A stretch of 64,000 bases of DNA. Source: JAFKKS01 sp050187875 (GTDB lineage: Bacteria; Pseudomonadota; Alphaproteobacteria; Rhizobiales; Xanthobacteraceae). Location: positions 1-64,000 of the forward strand of contig JBFWXB010000003.1 of the NCBI GenBank assembly GCA_050187875.1, in the 5' to 3' direction. The translations under genes were made by a program, and so were the position numbers. Position 1 is the first letter of the stretch, and every line of letters begins with the position of its first letter. The notes beneath the pieces are model-generated. The model was not told the origin of the DNA, did not search any database, and saw only the letters and a program-made list of their open reading frames with translations. Shown here in pieces: positions 6,894 through 14,447 of the stretch.

Positions 6894-7549
6894 TACTGGC
6901 TCGCCCAGAGGATCCGCGCAATCCATTGAATATCTGAGGTTGCAAATTGCCGATCCCCATGTTCGGGATTGAGCGATTTGAGCTCGACCACCTTGGCCGT
7001 GCGGCGCTTGAGCTCCTTGGCCATGACCTCGCCGTCGCGGGTCTTCACGACGACCCGATCCCCGCGCCGGATGGGCGCCCCGGGAGACACCAGGATGCGG
7101 TCGCCGTCGCGATAAGCGGGCTGCATCGAGTCGCCGGAGATTTCGAGCACATAGGCGTGCTCGTCCTCGACTTCGGGAAAAGCGATCTCATCCCATCCGC
7201 GGCCGACCGGAAACCCGGCATCGTCGAAATAGCCGCCGGTGCCGGCCTGTGCGAATCCGATCAACGGCACCGCGCGTGTCGTCACACGCCGCCCGTCGCC
7301 GATCAGCGTGATGAAGGAATCGATGCTGGTCCCCGTGGCCGTCAAAATCTTGGCCACCGATTCGGTGGAAGGCCAGCGGGCGCGGCCATCCGCTGTCACC
7401 CGCTTGGAGCGGTTGAATGTCGTCGGGTCGAGGCCCGCGCGCTTGGCCAATCCCGATGCGGACAGACCAGCGCGGGCCGCCAGCCGATCGATCGCGTTCC
7501 AAATCTGGGCGTGGGTCAGCATGGCAGGGGCGACTTTTGCGAGGGCCAT
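6893..7549 (-). CDS. HTH / S24 peptidase repressor (LexA/CI-like)
   Basis: A 218-residue self-cleaving-type regulator. An XRE-like helix-turn-helix occupies about residues 12-80 (GLSASGLAKRAGLDPTTFNR). The S24 serine peptidase domain follows, with the Ala-Gly cleavage candidate in FAQAGTGG (about 102-103). The catalytic Ser is in SGDSMQP (about 141) and the Lys in GEVMAKEL (about 178). The pieces for RecA-type autoproteolysis are therefore present. No phage genes are nearby, so it is probably a chromosomal regulator, perhaps SOS-linked. The start could also be the ATG at 7522. It is divergent from pyrD. Confidence 0.85.
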   Translation of the reverse strand: MALAKVAPAMLTHAQIWNAIDRLAARAGLSASGLAKRAGLDPTTFNRSKRVTADGRARWPSTESVAKILTATGTSIDSFITLIGDGRRVTTRAVPLIGFAQAGTGGYFDDAGFPVGRGWDEIAFPEVEDEHAYVLEISGDSMQPAYRDGDRILVSPGAPIRRGDRVVVKTRDGEVMAKELKRRTAKVVELKSLNPEHGDRQFATSDIQWIARILWASQ

Positions 7550-7714
7550 AGTCGTTAAGGGACTATTCTCCGTTGATAGGAATTATAGCCTTGTTTTGCC
7601 GCCCGTCTAGTAATCTATGGTTGTATTGGGCGATTTTAGGCAAACTCCTGCACGTTGGAAACGTCCGCCGAGCCGCGTAGGGTCGCGCGCCGTCCGCGGA
7701 GATTTCCCCGTCAG
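7550..7714. other. Divergent intergenic region, S24 repressor / pyrD
   Basis: A 165-bp region that is AT-richer than its surroundings and must hold two divergent promoters. An imperfect CTAT-N9-ATAG symmetry is visible near 7562-7578. No consensus -35/-10 pair stands out, and no LexA-type box could be recognised. Confidence 0.4.
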
Positions 7715-8788
7715 GTGATCGATACACTGCTGCGCCCGTTGCTTGCTCTCGCGCCTGCCGAAGCGGCGCACCGTCTTACGATTCATGCGCTGCGGCTCGC
7801 GCCGCTGCCGGCGCCCCCGGCAGACGATCCCCGTCTCACCGTCGACGCCTTCGGGCTTACCTTCCCGAATCCGATCGGGATCGCCGCGGGCTTCGACAAG
7901 AATGCGGAAGTTATCGATCCCGTGCTACGGCTCGGTTTCGGTTTTGCCGAGGCCGGCACGGTGACGCCTCGGCCGCAGCAGGGCAACGTGCGGCCGCGTC
8001 TCTTTCGCCTAAGCGCCGACCGCGCCGTCATCAACCGGATGGGCTTCAACAATGAGGGCCACGCCGCACTGGTTGCCCGGCTGCGCGCGCGCGCGCCGGC
8101 CGGAATCGTGGGCGTCAATATCGGAGCCAACAAGGACACGGACGACCGCATCGCCGATTATGTCGCGGGTGTTCGCGCCTTCGCGTCCTTCGCCAGCTAT
8201 TTCACCGTCAACATCTCCTCGCCCAATACGCCGGGCCTGCGCGATCTGCAGCGCGCACGCCCCCTCGACGACCTGCTCGCCCGCGTGGTCGAGGCGCGCG
8301 ACCAGGCGCCCGGCCGCCGCGTGCCCGTGCTCCTCAAGATCGCACCGGATGTGACGCTCGGCGACCTCGACGACATCGTCGGCGTCGCCCGCCAACGCGC
8401 CATCGACGGCATGATCGTCTCCAACACGACGATTGCGCGACCACCCACTCTGCGCAGCCGCGCAGCACGTGAAGCCGGCGGCCTGTCGGGCGTGCCGCTC
8501 TTTCCGCTTGCGACCCGCATGCTCGCCGAGACCTATGTGCGCGTCGAAGGTGCCTTCCCGCTCATCGGCGTCGGCGGCATCGATTCCGGCGCCACGGCGG
8601 TCACGAAGGTCCGGGCCGGCGCCGCCCTGCTCCAGCTCTATAGCGGTCTCGTCTACCGCGGCCTCGGCCTCCTCACCGAGATCAAGGCGAGCCTGGTCGC
8701 CGCCGTGGCGGAAGGCCGCGAGCGTTCGCTCGGCGACCTCGTCGGCACCTCCGCCGATGCGCTCACTGCCGAACCTTGGCCGCAATGA
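7715..8788 (+). CDS. pyrD: Dihydroorotate dehydrogenase (quinone), class 2
   Basis: Catalyses the quinone-linked oxidation of dihydroorotate to orotate in pyrimidine synthesis, bound to the inner membrane. The family FMN barrel is complete: IGIAAGFDKNAEV, INRMGFNNEG, then NISSPNTPGLRDLQ with the class 2 catalytic serine, and GVGGIDSGATA near the C-terminus. The N-terminal helices that dock to quinone are present (LLALAPAEAAHRLTIHAL). The GTG at 7715 is preferred since it gives the usual short N-terminus (357 residues). A TTG at 7655 would add 20 basic residues. It is followed by an amidotransferase gene. Confidence 0.95.
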   Translation: MIDTLLRPLLALAPAEAAHRLTIHALRLAPLPAPPADDPRLTVDAFGLTFPNPIGIAAGFDKNAEVIDPVLRLGFGFAEAGTVTPRPQQGNVRPRLFRLSADRAVINRMGFNNEGHAALVARLRARAPAGIVGVNIGANKDTDDRIADYVAGVRAFASFASYFTVNISSPNTPGLRDLQRARPLDDLLARVVEARDQAPGRRVPVLLKIAPDVTLGDLDDIVGVARQRAIDGMIVSNTTIARPPTLRSRAAREAGGLSGVPLFPLATRMLAETYVRVEGAFPLIGVGGIDSGATAVTKVRAGAALLQLYSGLVYRGLGLLTEIKASLVAAVAEGRERSLGDLVGTSADALTAEPWPQ

Positions 8789-8857
8789 CGTGCGAGTTCC
8801 GGGCCGCTCCGGAACCTGCTAATTTCGCCGGTGCGCCGTTCATCTGCGAGTCGCCCT

Positions 8858-9652
8858 ATGTGCCGCTGGATCGCCTATCGTGGAGACACCATCGCGCTGG
8901 AGGACTACGTCACCGCGCCCAAGCATTCGCTGATCGAGCAGAGCCAGCGCGCGCTCGAAGCCGTGGCGAGCGTCAACGGCGACGGTTTCGGACTCGGCTG
9001 GTACGGCCAGCACGGTGAACCGGGACTTTATCGCGAGGTACGCCCCGCCTGGTCGGACGAGAACCTGCGTCACCTCTGCCGTCACATCCGCTCGCATCTT
9101 TTCTTCGCGCATGTCCGTGCCGCGACCGGCACGCCGACGACGCGGCCGAACTGCCACCCCTTCACGCATGGCAAGTGGATGTTCATGCACAATGGCCAGA
9201 TCGGCGACTGGTCGCTGATCCGCCGCAAGGTCGAGGAGATGATCCCCGACGCCTATTACGCCTCGCGCATCGGCACGACGGATTCCGAAGCGGTGTTCCT
9301 CGCGATCCTTGGTGCTGGCGCCGAGAAGGACCCTGTGCGTGCGACCTGCGATGTGCTGATCCGCCTCACCGAGCTCGTGCGCGCGAGCGGCACGAAGGAA
9401 CCGCTGCGTTTCACTTCGGCGCTCAGCGACGGGCACGATCTCTATGCGTTCCGCTATGTCTTCAACGGGAGCGCCAACACGCTCTACTACCGCGAGGCGG
9501 GAACGACCGTCGTTACCGCCTCGGAGCCGCTCGACACGAGCGAGCGCGACCATTGGCAGTCGGTCCCCTCCGGTCATGTCATGGTCGCGCGCGCCGGCAA
9601 GCCGGTGATGCTGCAGGCCATTCCAGAGCTCGCGCTCGCCGCGGCGGAGTAA
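8858..9652 (+). CDS. Class II glutamine amidotransferase (EgtC-like)
   Basis: A 264-residue N-terminal-nucleophile amidotransferase standing alone rather than fused to a synthetase. Starting at 8858 gives Met-Cys-Arg-Trp, so Cys2 becomes the nucleophile after Met removal; an in-frame ATG at 8831 would bury it. Other family motifs are GDGFGLGW, FFAHVRAATG and FMHNGQIGDW, then TTDSEA. Proteins of this group (EgtC, DUG3, YafJ) hydrolyse gamma-glutamyl amides, but the physiological substrate here is unknown. The gene lies 69 bp after pyrD and may be cotranscribed with it. Confidence 0.88.
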   Translation: MCRWIAYRGDTIALEDYVTAPKHSLIEQSQRALEAVASVNGDGFGLGWYGQHGEPGLYREVRPAWSDENLRHLCRHIRSHLFFAHVRAATGTPTTRPNCHPFTHGKWMFMHNGQIGDWSLIRRKVEEMIPDAYYASRIGTTDSEAVFLAILGAGAEKDPVRATCDVLIRLTELVRASGTKEPLRFTSALSDGHDLYAFRYVFNGSANTLYYREAGTTVVTASEPLDTSERDHWQSVPSGHVMVARAGKPVMLQAIPELALAAAE

Positions 9653-9674
9653 ACGCCGCGCATCGTTCACGGCC

Positions 9675-9792
9675 GTCATTCCGGATTGCGCAAAGCGCAA
9701 GTCCGGAATCCATAACCCCTGTGTTGCGGATCATCGCAGGCGCTGCGGCGTATGGATTCCGGGCTCGCGGCTATGCCGCGCCGCGGAATGAC
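9675..9792. repeat. Dispersed palindromic repeat, family A copy 1
   Basis: Begins GTCATTCCGG and ends GCGGAATGAC. It holds four copies of the ATTCCGG/CCGGAAT core, so it can fold either as two neighbouring hairpins or as one long central hairpin (CCGGAATCCATA against TATGGATTCCGG). It lies 23 bp after the amidotransferase stop. Confidence 0.85.
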
Positions 9793-9856
9793 AAGACACA
9801 CGCCATCTGCCCGAGGTTTACGGCGCCGGGTGCGCCGGGGGTCCCTTTTTCCGTTT

Positions 9857-10044
9857 CCCCGAAAGGGGATGGAGCGCCGGGAGGCGCCAGGGGCTTGCGA
9901 GGCCCCTCAGCGGGTTTGCGAGACCCGCTCATGCGCGCCGGATCCGGACCAGGGTTGCGAAGCCTGATCCGAGGCGCGCGCGCCCCAGTAACGTAGGGGC
10001 GCAGCGCCTCCCGGCGCTCCATCTGCGGATCGCTTGCGATCCGC
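9857..10044. repeat. Multi-branched palindromic element
   Basis: The outer stem is a perfect 19-bp inverted repeat, ATGGAGCGCCGGGAGGCGC at 9869-9887 and its complement at 10004-10022. Inside are four hairpins: AGGGGC/GCCCCT (9889-9907), AGCGGGT/ACCCGCT (9909-9929), GGACCAGG/CCTGATCC (9946-9970, enclosed by GCGCGCC/GGCGCGC at 9933-9979) and GCGCCCC/GGGGCGC (9980-10002). The first three loops all contain TTGCGA. Flanking hairpins are CCCC-GAAA-GGGG (9857-9868) and GCGGATCG/CGATCCGC (10025-10044). The region between 9653 and 10109 has no gene other than repeat A and this element. Confidence 0.85.
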
Positions 10045-10109
10045 GACGACATCCGCTGCCTCGAGACGCAGCGAATGGCATGCTTCTCTGGCATATATTC
10101 CTATTACCG

Positions 10110-11759
10110 TCAAGCCGCCAGCGGCACCGCGCGGCGGGCGATCGTGCCCGTATCGACGCCCGGCGGAAGATCGCCGAAATGCCCCGACCAGGCTTCGCCC
10201 ATGCGGCTCGCGACATAAGCGTCTGCGACAGGCGCGGGTGCATGACGGATGAGCAGGCTCGCGGCGGTTGCCACCGCCAGCATCTCGACGATGCGCCGCG
10301 CTTGCCCTTCATGCCGCGCGAGATCGCTCAGCGTCAGCGCCAAACGATCGACGAATGCATCGTAACGCGGATTGCTGCCGCGCGCCGTGCGCAGCTCCGC
10401 CATCAGCGCGTTGGCGCATTCAGGCTCGCGCATCATCGCGCGTAGCACATCGAGGCAGATGACGTTGCCGGTGCCTTCCCAGATGCCGTTGAGCGGCGCC
10501 TCGCGGTAGAGCCGCGCCATCAGATGGTCCTCGATGAAGCCGTTGCCGCCGTGGCATTCGAGCGCCTCGTAAGCGACGGCAGGAGCGCGCTTGCAGATCC
10601 AGTATTTCGCGATCGGCGCGCCGATGCGGCCAATGAGGCGCTCGCTCTCGTTGTCCTCCGCGCGATCGAGCGCCGCGTTGAAGCGCATCGCGAGCCACAG
10701 CGCCGCCTCGCTTTCGAGCGCCAGGTCGGCGACGACGTTCGCCATCACCGGCTGATCGATCAGCGTGCGCTGGAAGGCGCGGCGATGCGAGACGTGATGT
10801 GCCGCTTGCGCCACCGCCTGGCGCATCAAGCCGGCCGAGCTCACGGCGCAATCGAGGCGCGTCAGGTGCGTGACCTGGATGATGGTGCGGATGCCGCGCC
10901 CCTCCTCGCCGAGGAGGCGACCGATGGCGCCGCGGAATTCCACCTCCGAGGAGGCGTTCGACTTGTTGCCGCACTTGTCCTTCAGCCGCTGCAGCATCAG
11001 GCGATTGCGCGAGCCATCCTCCAGCCAACCAGGGACGACGAAGCACGACACGCCGCTCTTGGTGCGCGCGAGCGTGAGGAACATGTCGGACTGCGGCACC
11101 GAGAAGAACCATTTGTGCCCGGTGATCGACCAGGTGCCGTCGCTGTTCGGCTGCGCGACCGTCTGCGTCTGGCGCAGGTCCGAGCCGCCCTGCTTCTCCG
11201 TCATCGCCATGCCGACGGTGGCGCCGGTCTTGTCCGACGCGCGCATCTGGCGGCCGTCGTAGCGGTTGGAGAGAATGCGCGGCTCCCATTCCGCCGTAAT
11301 CGCCGCATCCTGCCGCAGCACCGGCACCGCCGCGTAGGTCATGCTGATCGGGCAGCAGACGCCGTTCTCGCCCTGGTTCCAGAGATAGGCAATGCCGGCG
11401 CGCGCGACCTGCGCGCCGTCGCGCTTCGCAGTCCAGGCGAGCGAATGCGCTTCCTGCCCGATCGAAAGCTTCATCAGCATGTGCCAGGCGGGATGGAAGT
11501 CGATGCGGTCGACGCGATTGCCGAAGCGGTCGTGCGTGCGCAATTCGGGAAGATTGCGGTTCGCCTGCCGCGCGAGCTCCTGCACCTCGGCGGAACCGAC
11601 GGTGCGTCCACATGCTGAGAACTTCTCCTCGGCCCAGGCGGCGTCGAAGACGTTCACCGCAGCCTTGAGCGCCGGGTCGGTCGCGTAAGCGTCATAGTCC
11701 GCGAGCGGAGGCGGCTGGTTGAGCACCTCATGCGTCGCGTAGCCGGCAACGTCGTTCAC
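10110..11759 (-). CDS. aidB: AidB-like acyl-CoA dehydrogenase family protein
   Basis: A 549-residue flavoprotein close in length and layout to E. coli AidB, a member of the acyl-CoA dehydrogenase superfamily induced in the adaptive response to DNA alkylation. Typical blocks are GMAMTEKQGGSDLRQTQT (flavin and substrate site), ITGHKWFFSVPQSD, and EALECHGGNGFIEDHLMARL near the C-terminal helical domain. AidB has weak isovaleryl-CoA dehydrogenase activity and binds DNA; which role applies here is open. It is divergent from the FAD oxidase gene at 11893 across 133 bp. Confidence 0.92.
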   Translation of the reverse strand: MNDVAGYATHEVLNQPPPLADYDAYATDPALKAAVNVFDAAWAEEKFSACGRTVGSAEVQELARQANRNLPELRTHDRFGNRVDRIDFHPAWHMLMKLSIGQEAHSLAWTAKRDGAQVARAGIAYLWNQGENGVCCPISMTYAAVPVLRQDAAITAEWEPRILSNRYDGRQMRASDKTGATVGMAMTEKQGGSDLRQTQTVAQPNSDGTWSITGHKWFFSVPQSDMFLTLARTKSGVSCFVVPGWLEDGSRNRLMLQRLKDKCGNKSNASSEVEFRGAIGRLLGEEGRGIRTIIQVTHLTRLDCAVSSAGLMRQAVAQAAHHVSHRRAFQRTLIDQPVMANVVADLALESEAALWLAMRFNAALDRAEDNESERLIGRIGAPIAKYWICKRAPAVAYEALECHGGNGFIEDHLMARLYREAPLNGIWEGTGNVICLDVLRAMMREPECANALMAELRTARGSNPRYDAFVDRLALTLSDLARHEGQARRIVEMLAVATAASLLIRHAPAPVADAYVASRMGEAWSGHFGDLPPGVDTGTIARRAVPLAA

Positions 11760-11892
11760 GTGCGCCTCCTACATTGTCGTTGCAGCTTTGCGCGGATGCG
11801 CTTGCTGCGCCACGACGGGGCATGCACCATAGGCCGCAGCGGCCCTGGCGCCGTCTGCGACAACAATAGCAAAATAAGTGCGAGGAGACGTC

Positions 11893-13485
11893 ATGGCAGC
11901 GCGCCGCAAATATTTCGGATGGGGCTCGGAGGGCGAGGGCCTGAGCGAGGATGAGAAGGCCTTCGCCCTCGCAACCAACCGCGCGCGCTTCGGCCGCGCC
12001 GATTTCGACACTGTCGCGGTCGCCAAGGAAGCGGATATCAGGCTCGCGGCGCCGCGTATCGCCCCGCCGGCGTCGCTGGCCGCGATCTGCTCCAGCGACC
12101 ATCACGACCGCCTCACCCACACTTACGCACAGTCCTTCCCCGATTATGTGCGCGCCATGGCCGGCGACTTCGCGCCGGCGCCCGATGTCGTCGCCACGCC
12201 ACGCAGCGAGGACGACGTCGCGGCGGTGCTCGACTGGGCCGGCGGCGCGCAGGCATCCGTCACGATCTATGGCGGCGGCTCCAGCGTCTGCGGCGGCACC
12301 GAGCCGCGCATCGCGCGCGGGCAGAAAGCGGCGATCTCCCTCGACATGCGCGGCATGGGCCAAGTGGTCGAGGTCGACAAGACGTCGCGCGCGGCGCTGA
12401 TCGACGGCGGCACTTACGGCCCGGCGCTCGAAGCGCAGCTCAAACCACATGGCGTGACTTTGCGGCACTTTCCGCAGAGCTTCGAATATTCGACGCTCGG
12501 CGGCTGGATCGCGACACGTTCGGGCGGACACTTCGCGACGCTCTACACGCATATCGACGATCTCGTGGAGTCGCTGCGCATCGTGACGCCGAAAGGGCTC
12601 ATCGAGACACGCCGCCTCCCCGGCTCCGGCGCTGGCCCCTCGCCCGACCGTATGTTCATCGGCTCGGAAGGCATCCTCGGCGTCATTACCCGCGCGTGGG
12701 TGCGGCTGCAGGACCGGCCGAAGTTCCGCGCCGGCGGCGCCGTGCGCTTCAAGGACTTCTTCACCGCGGCGCGGGCGCTGCGCGCCGTCTCGCAGTCCGG
12801 GCTCTATCCGGCGAACTGCCGCATCCTCGACCCGCAAGAGGCGAAGAACACCGGCGCCGGCGACGGCTCCTTCGCGCTGATGGTGCTGGCCTTCGAATCC
12901 GGCGACCATGACGTGGGTGCCTGGATGACGCGCGCGCTCGAATGCTGCCGCGATCATGGGGGCGACACCGGCGAGATCGGCGGCGCCGATGCGCATCGCG
13001 CCGGCGCGGCCGACCGGTGGCGCACCGCCTTCATCCGCATGCCCTACATCCGGGAAATGACGCTGCCGATGGGCATCATCGACGACACCTTCGAGACGTC
13101 GATCACCTGGGATCGCTTCGAGGCGTTCCACGACGCGGTGAAGAGTGCGACCGCGCAGGCGGTGAAGGACGTGTCCGGGCAGACGGGGAACGTCACCTGC
13201 CGCGTCACGCACGTCTATCCGGACGGGCCGGCGCCCTACTTCTCGTTCCATGCGCTCGGCAGGCACGGGCAGCTTGCGGAGCAATGGCTCGCGATCAAGT
13301 CGCGCGCACTCGATGCGGTGATCGACAATGGCGGGACCGTGACGCATCACCATGCGGTCGGGCGCGATCACCGCCCCTGGTACGACCGCCAGCGCCCGCC
13401 ACTGTTCGCCGAAGCGCTGCGCGCGGCGAAGAAGACACTCGACCCGCAGGGACTCCTCAATGCCGGCGTGCTGATCGATGTGTGA
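11893..13485 (+). CDS. FAD-binding oxidase, alkylglycerone-phosphate synthase-like
   Basis: A 530-residue vanillyl-alcohol-oxidase-type flavoprotein. FAD-binding PP-loop residues are seen in VTIYGGGSSVCGG, with further family blocks in FEYSTLGGWIATRSGGHFA and GSEGILGVITRAWVRL. The C-terminal motif VTHHHAVGRDHRPWY is like the His-rich catalytic tail of alkyl-DHAP synthase. Bacterial members of this group are not confirmed ether-lipid enzymes and may oxidise D-2-hydroxy acids. The ATG at 11893 has AGGAG 5 nt upstream; an in-frame GTG at 11878 is less likely. Its divergent partner is aidB. Confidence 0.85.
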   Translation: MAARRKYFGWGSEGEGLSEDEKAFALATNRARFGRADFDTVAVAKEADIRLAAPRIAPPASLAAICSSDHHDRLTHTYAQSFPDYVRAMAGDFAPAPDVVATPRSEDDVAAVLDWAGGAQASVTIYGGGSSVCGGTEPRIARGQKAAISLDMRGMGQVVEVDKTSRAALIDGGTYGPALEAQLKPHGVTLRHFPQSFEYSTLGGWIATRSGGHFATLYTHIDDLVESLRIVTPKGLIETRRLPGSGAGPSPDRMFIGSEGILGVITRAWVRLQDRPKFRAGGAVRFKDFFTAARALRAVSQSGLYPANCRILDPQEAKNTGAGDGSFALMVLAFESGDHDVGAWMTRALECCRDHGGDTGEIGGADAHRAGAADRWRTAFIRMPYIREMTLPMGIIDDTFETSITWDRFEAFHDAVKSATAQAVKDVSGQTGNVTCRVTHVYPDGPAPYFSFHALGRHGQLAEQWLAIKSRALDAVIDNGGTVTHHHAVGRDHRPWYDRQRPPLFAEALRAAKKTLDPQGLLNAGVLIDV

Positions 13486-13487
13486 AT

Positions 13488-13578
13488 GTCATTCCGCGAA
13501 GCGCAAGTCCGGAATCCATAAGCCGTAGCACCGGGCTTATGGATTCCGGGTTCGCGCCATTGGCGCGCCCGGAATGAC
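13488..13578. repeat. Dispersed palindromic repeat, family A copy 2
   Basis: Starts GTCATTCCGC 3 bp after the FAD oxidase stop and ends CGGAATGAC. The central CCGGAATCCATA / TATGGATTCCGG pair is intact and the spacer is shorter than in copy 1. A ribosome site for the next gene follows immediately (AGGAGAACG). Confidence 0.85.
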
Positions 13579-13601
13579 AATCTTAGCCTCAGGAGAACGA
13601 T

Positions 13602-14291
13602 ATGCTCGAAGAAGCGCCGCTACTCACCGCGAAACGAAATTTTCCACGGCCGCCGCCAGATCTCGTCGCGAAGTTCAAGGGCGTGCCGCTCGCCTTCATC
13701 TGCGATGCGATGAACGGCTCCGGCGCGCTCGACTACCGCATCAAGCCGATCCCCGGCCTGCCCGAGACCTTCGTCGGCGTCGCGATCACCTGCCATTGCG
13801 GGCCGGGCGACAATCTCGCGGTCGCAGGCGCCGCAGCGATGGCCAAAGCGGGGGACGTCGTGGTGGCGGCGACCGACGGCTTCACCGGCCTCGCGGTCGT
13901 CGGCGACCTTCTCGTCGGGATGATGAAGAACCGCGGCATCGCTGCCTTCGTCACCGACGGCGTCGTGCGCGATCTGGCCGACCTGCGCCGCATCGGCCTG
14001 CCCTGCTTCGCCAAGGGCGTGACGCCGAACTCTGTGCACAAGAGCGGGCCCGGCACCGTCGGATTGCCGATCGTCGTCGGTGACTGCGCAGTCTCCTCCG
14101 GCGACATCGTCATCGGTGATTGCGATGGCGTGGTCGTCGTGCCGCAGGCGCGCGCGCCGCACGTGCTCGAACGGCTCGATGCCGTGCAGGCACAAGAAGC
14201 GGGAATGCTCGCGAAAGTGAAGGCGGGGCTCGACGCGCCGCCGTTCGGAACCAACCTGCTCGCGAGCGGCAAGGTCAAGTTCGTGGATTGA
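13602..14291 (+). CDS. RraA-like aldolase/decarboxylase family protein
   Basis: A 229-residue protein of the RraA / 4-hydroxy-4-methyl-2-oxoglutarate aldolase family. The characteristic anion-binding loop and catalytic Arg-Asp are in GDLLVGMMKNRGIAAFVTDG followed by VVRDLADL. GPGDNLAVAGAAAMAKAGDV is another family block. Members cleave or decarboxylate 4-carboxy-4-hydroxy-2-oxoadipate or oxaloacetate with Mg2+, and some bind RNase E instead. Preceded by an AGGAGAACG site. It stands downstream of the FAD oxidase with only a repeat between, so it might share its transcript. The substrate is not known. Confidence 0.86.
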   Translation: MLEEAPLLTAKRNFPRPPPDLVAKFKGVPLAFICDAMNGSGALDYRIKPIPGLPETFVGVAITCHCGPGDNLAVAGAAAMAKAGDVVVAATDGFTGLAVVGDLLVGMMKNRGIAAFVTDGVVRDLADLRRIGLPCFAKGVTPNSVHKSGPGTVGLPIVVGDCAVSSGDIVIGDCDGVVVVPQARAPHVLERLDAVQAQEAGMLAKVKAGLDAPPFGTNLLASGKVKFVD

Positions 14292-14318
14292 GGGCAAGGA
14301 TCGCCAATCCTACCGAGG

Positions 14319-14412
14319 TGTCGTCCCCGCGAAGGCGGGGACCCAGTACTCACCGTGCGTGCCTATTTCGAAGATCAGTGAATACTGGATGCCCGCCTTC
14401 GCGGGCATGACA
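14319..14412. repeat. Dispersed palindromic repeat, family B copy 1
   Basis: Begins TGTCGTCCCCGCG and ends CGCGGGCATGACA. It consists of a CCCCGC/GCGGGG hairpin, then CCAGTA and TACTGGA flanking a variable centre, then a CCCGC/GCGGG hairpin. It lies 28 bp after the RraA-like stop. Confidence 0.85.
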
Positions 14413-14447
14413 GCGAAGAGAGCCGCGCCTGTTCCCGCGCCCGCACG

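Noticed and set aside
6893..7549. Prophage marker (S24 repressor)
   Set aside because: No integrase, structural or lysis genes are within the window; the neighbours are housekeeping genes, so a chromosomal regulator is more likely.
11728..13371. 547-codon minus-strand open frame opposite the FAD oxidase gene
   Set aside because: It is an antisense shadow. The plus strand encodes the AGPS-like protein with complete motifs, and the minus frame is rich in Arg/Gly/Ala with no family signs.
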